The notes beneath the pieces are model-generated. The model was not told the DNA's origin, ran no database searches, and saw only the letters and a program-made list of their open reading frames with translations. A stretch of DNA of 45,594 bases from Spirochaetes bacterium ADurb.Bin218. GTDB taxonomy: Bacteria; Spirochaetota; UBA4802; UBA5550. Below, piece by piece: positions 43,505-45,594 of the stretch; the stretch's first letter is position 1, and each line of letters starts with the position of its first letter. The translations under genes were made by a program, and so were the position numbers. The DNA lies in assembly GCA_002069965.1 (NCBI GenBank), contig MWCI01000021.1:1-45594 (forward strand), in the 5' to 3' direction.

Positions 43505-44665
43505 TTAAAGAACCTTTAGGCCAATGAGGCATATATCATCATTAAAGGTATCGCCTTTGCGAAAGTCAATGAGAGATTTTAATATATGGCTTAAAAAATC
43601 CTTTATATTGGCATCTGGAATTTCTTTTAATACTTCCATAAATTTTGTATTCTCAAAGGTTTCTCCCTTATCATTTATGCACTCTGTAACTCCATCTGTG
43701 TAAAACAAAATTCTGTCCCCTGGTTTTAGTTTTATATCTTTTTTTTCTATAAAAATGTCCCTGTTTACTCCAAGCAAAGGTCCTTCGCACGCAAGAGCTA
43801 CTGGCTCCTCTGAATTCCTGAGAAGAAATGGTAAATTATGGCCACCACGGGAAAATGTGAATGTTAGATTTCCTGTATCTATTACTCCATAAAAGGCAGT
43901 AAAGAATATGTCCAGTCCAAGTTCAATAATTCTGTTGTTTATATAATGCAAAAGCTTTGCTGGATCTTTTTTTAAAACTCCTGCAGAGTTAATTGTGGCT
44001 TTTAAGATTCCAGTAACAAGGGCTGCATGAATACCATGGCCATTGACATCTCCTATAAAAATACCAAGTAATCCTCTATCCTTAAACTTTATAAAAGAGT
44101 ATATATCGCCACCAACATGTATTACTGGTTTATATATAACATGAGTTTTTAGCTCTGGAATTTCTACATAGTCATTTAAAAAATTTTTCTGAATGGCCTT
44201 TGCAAGCTTTAAATCTTTTTCTGTTTGCAATTCTCGTTTTTTAAGTTCCTCCTGCTGCTGCTGTATTGTTTCAAAAGAAATTTTTAGCTGCTCTGTCATT
44301 CTATTGAAGGCCTGAGAAAACTCCCCCAAAAATTCAATCCTTTGATTTAGATCCCCTGAGGCAATTTTTTTTGTTTTCCATGTAAGATGATTTAAAGTGG
44401 ATTCCAGGTTCATTAAGGCATTGTAAATTTTGAGCTTGCTCTTTGGCAATGGTGCAGAGAGATTGCCACTTGATATTGACTCTATGTAGTTGCTATAGAT
44501 TTCTATTTTTTCTAAAATTTCGGTAATAACATGAAGTAAATCTGAAATTTCAGGTGATGAGTTTTCTGGAAAACAAAGGGAGCTTAAGTTTTCACCATTA
44601 TAATATTTACGCAGAAGTTCTGTTATTTTCAAAATAGTTTCAATTTGCAGGTTTTCTGTTGCCAT
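43505..44665 (-). CDS. SpoIIE/RsbU-type PP2C protein phosphatase with HAMP-like region
   Basis: Serine phosphatase (386 aa). Residues about 80-150 resemble HAMP repeats (ESISSGNLSAPLPKSK, KIASGDLNQRIEFLGE) without a membrane helix, and a coiled coil follows. The PP2C domain runs from about 190: HVGGDIYSFIKF, IGDVNGHGIHAALVTG, FSRGGHNLPFLL, YTDGVTE and NDDICLIGLKVL hold the metal-binding Asp residues. Typical targets are anti-anti-sigma/STAS proteins. ATG at 44665 lies 4 nt after the V4R stop with AAGG upstream; the longer frame overlaps the V4R gene. Together they form a sensor-phosphatase pair. Confidence 0.88.
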   Translation of the reverse strand: MATENLQIETILKITELLRKYYNGENLSSLCFPENSSPEISDLLHVITEILEKIEIYSNYIESISSGNLSAPLPKSKLKIYNALMNLESTLNHLTWKTKKIASGDLNQRIEFLGEFSQAFNRMTEQLKISFETIQQQQEELKKRELQTEKDLKLAKAIQKNFLNDYVEIPELKTHVIYKPVIHVGGDIYSFIKFKDRGLLGIFIGDVNGHGIHAALVTGILKATINSAGVLKKDPAKLLHYINNRIIELGLDIFFTAFYGVIDTGNLTFTFSRGGHNLPFLLRNSEEPVALACEGPLLGVNRDIFIEKKDIKLKPGDRILFYTDGVTECINDKGETFENTKFMEVLKEIPDANIKDFLSHILKSLIDFRKGDTFNDDICLIGLKVL

Positions 44666-44669
44666 AAAG

Positions 44670-45194
44670 CTATGCCTTTGATATAACAAATCTGCAAACA
44701 CGGTCTCCGGTGCACCAGCAGTCTGTTTCCTTCACAGTAAAATTTATTTTTGTGTGACTATATAAAATGCCACTCAAAAAGCCCTCGTCAAAGGTGCATA
44801 TAACTTCATCACACACCGGGAGTCCTGAGCAATCCAGATCCTCTGCTATTGTAATAACTGCAGACATATTTTCTTCATCAAGCGTTTCAACTCTAAGTAT
44901 TCCAATTTTATGTTCTATTAGCACTTTCTCTAAAATATCAAAAAGAAAAGCAAAATCCCCATTGCAGGAGATTTTATTTTTATAAAATTCACTCCCTGCT
45001 ATAAATCCAGCATTAAAAAATATTTTATCAGTTGCCTCCACACCAAATTCAGATATAAGTGCATCTCTTATGGTATATTGCATAAGCCTGTAAATATCCA
45101 CACCGACGTCATTGCCAAGGTTGGGTCTTCCAGAGGATATATCCCCGATCATATTCCAGCTAAAAATTGAATTTTTTCTCTCCTCTTTAAACAT
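44670..45194 (-). CDS. V4R-domain ligand-binding protein
   Basis: V4R (4-vinyl-reductase-like) sensory domain protein of 174 aa. The hallmark C-terminal Cys cluster is present (ETDCWCTGDRVCRF), along with DLDCSGLPVCDEVICTFDEGFLSGIL before it. V4R domains bind small hydrophobic molecules and regulate linked proteins. The N-terminal residues 1-40 are the family's dimerising helix region (DIYRLMQYTIRDALISEFG). AGAGG lies about 10 nt before the ATG. It is the first gene of a two-gene operon with the PP2C phosphatase, so it probably controls that phosphatase. Confidence 0.87.
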   Translation of the reverse strand: MFKEERKNSIFSWNMIGDISSGRPNLGNDVGVDIYRLMQYTIRDALISEFGVEATDKIFFNAGFIAGSEFYKNKISCNGDFAFLFDILEKVLIEHKIGILRVETLDEENMSAVITIAEDLDCSGLPVCDEVICTFDEGFLSGILYSHTKINFTVKETDCWCTGDRVCRFVISKA

Positions 45195-45594
45195 CTTAAC
45201 AGAACCTCTTTAAAAGAATGGTTTTTAGTATAAATATAATATCTGATAATAGTCTTTAAGTCATTTAATTGGGTCAAAAATTAAAAATTTTTCAGTAATT
45301 ATTACTAAATATAATTTTTAACTAAAAAATTTTTTAACTCTTTCAATAAAATTTTTTTTATTATAAAATTTATATATATTTAATTTTAGCTAAAATTCTA
45401 TGGAAAATCAATGGTGACCTTTGTTATAATAAATATTTTACTGCTTGTAACACTTATAGCTTTTCTTATAATAAAAATAAAAAGCTATGGGAGGTCATCT
45501 TTTTATAGAGCTTTGCACATTAAGGGTACGTCCCTAATTTAGTTGAAATTCATAGCGGTTACCCAAGATTTATGCTTTAGGATAATAAAAATCA
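45195..45594. other. AT-rich right-end region
   Basis: About 215 bases of very AT-rich DNA precede a short plus-strand frame (45411-45542). No promoter for the minus-strand V4R gene could be defined with confidence. A small palindrome, AGGGTACGTCCCT (45523-45535), lies at the end of that frame. The window is cut at 45594, so a mobile element or gene beginning to the right cannot be judged. Confidence 0.5.
45411..45542 (+). CDS. Possible short or truncated membrane-protein gene (43 aa)
   Basis: Forty-three codons encoding one membrane helix (FVIINILLLVTLIAFLIIKIK) then a basic tail ending with KGTSLI. No convincing ribosome site is seen. The hydrophobic start followed by an abrupt stop within a palindrome suggests the front end of a longer gene interrupted by inserted DNA, or simply a small ORF. 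Low confidence. Confidence 0.2.
   Translation: MVTFVIINILLLVTLIAFLIIKIKSYGRSSFYRALHIKGTSLI

Noticed and set aside
1-45594. tRNA, rRNA, CRISPR or intact insertion sequence
   Set aside because: Scanned intergenic regions by eye; none shows a cloverleaf, spaced repeats or transposase. A computed tRNA search (tRNAscan-SE) would settle the tRNA part.

Overview
The window is AT-rich, densely packed chromosomal DNA from an anaerobic or microaerophilic bacterium with two membranes. Evidence for this lifestyle and cell plan is the anaerobic glycerol-3-phosphate dehydrogenase glpABC, a hydrogenase-4-like membrane complex, a K+-dependent membrane pyrophosphatase, a bacteriohemerythrin, a probable outer-membrane barrel and lipoprotein-like signals. 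The mix of GH18-like proteins, DUF1846, V4R/PP2C signalling and the relaxed lipobox most resembles Spirochaetota. That placement is an impression from protein families, not a phylogeny. I see no rRNA, tRNA, CRISPR array or intact mobile element.

Layout. 0-3.1 kb (minus strand): a CoA-transferase alpha subunit, whose beta partner probably lies beyond the left edge, and a DUF1846 protein. 3.2-10.5 kb (minus): a six-gene hydrogenase-4/complex-I-like operon with a recognisable promoter. 10.5-14.1 kb (minus): a CmpB-membrane/HD-domain fusion and a long membrane-anchored Glu-rich coiled-coil protein. 14.3 kb (plus): a small DUF1858 redox protein. 14.5-17.1 kb (minus): glycogen debranching enzyme behind a DUF1573 protein interrupted by an in-frame TGA. 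17.1-19.6 kb (plus): a possible small membrane peptide, a YrdC-family protein and an envelope gene group. 19.6-27.4 kb (minus): a small Sm-like protein, DEAD-box helicase, PiT phosphate transporter with its DUF47 partner, DedA, pyrophosphatase and Rnk. 27.5-34.5 kb (minus): a phosphoesterase/nucleotidyltransferase fusion, a membrane protein, cmoB, cmoA, tcdA, tatD, a double-receiver regulator and YjbQ, many with overlapping ends. 34.6-38.7 kb (minus): glpC, glpB, glpA. 38.9-43.5 kb (plus): dxs, two GH18 paralogues and hemerythrin. 43.5-45.2 kb (minus): a PP2C phosphatase and V4R sensor. 45.2-45.6 kb: AT-rich DNA with a short, possibly truncated reading frame.

Two observations stand out. First, the DUF1573 gene at 16679-17056 has a TGA exactly where the family's conserved first cysteine of CGCT is expected. 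Family homology continues in frame to a normal stop, and a bulged hairpin starts 2 nt after the TGA. This is a good candidate for a selenoprotein. Second, the hydrogenase-like complex has lost the first [NiFe] cysteine pair, has a disrupted second pair, and has lost all four cysteines for the proximal (N2-type) iron-sulfur cluster. Its fused ferredoxin domain keeps exactly four cysteines, enough for one cluster, while the membrane pump subunits look intact. It therefore resembles the 'energy-converting hydrogenase-related' complexes of unknown substrate.

How the genes may work together (inference): glpABC would feed electrons from glycerol-3-phosphate to the membrane. The hydrogenase-like complex and the pyrophosphatase would contribute to ion gradients. 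CmoA/CmoB and TcdA modify tRNA, and the YrdC-family protein may also do so. The V4R/PP2C pair, the double-receiver protein and the HD protein point to substantial signalling capacity.
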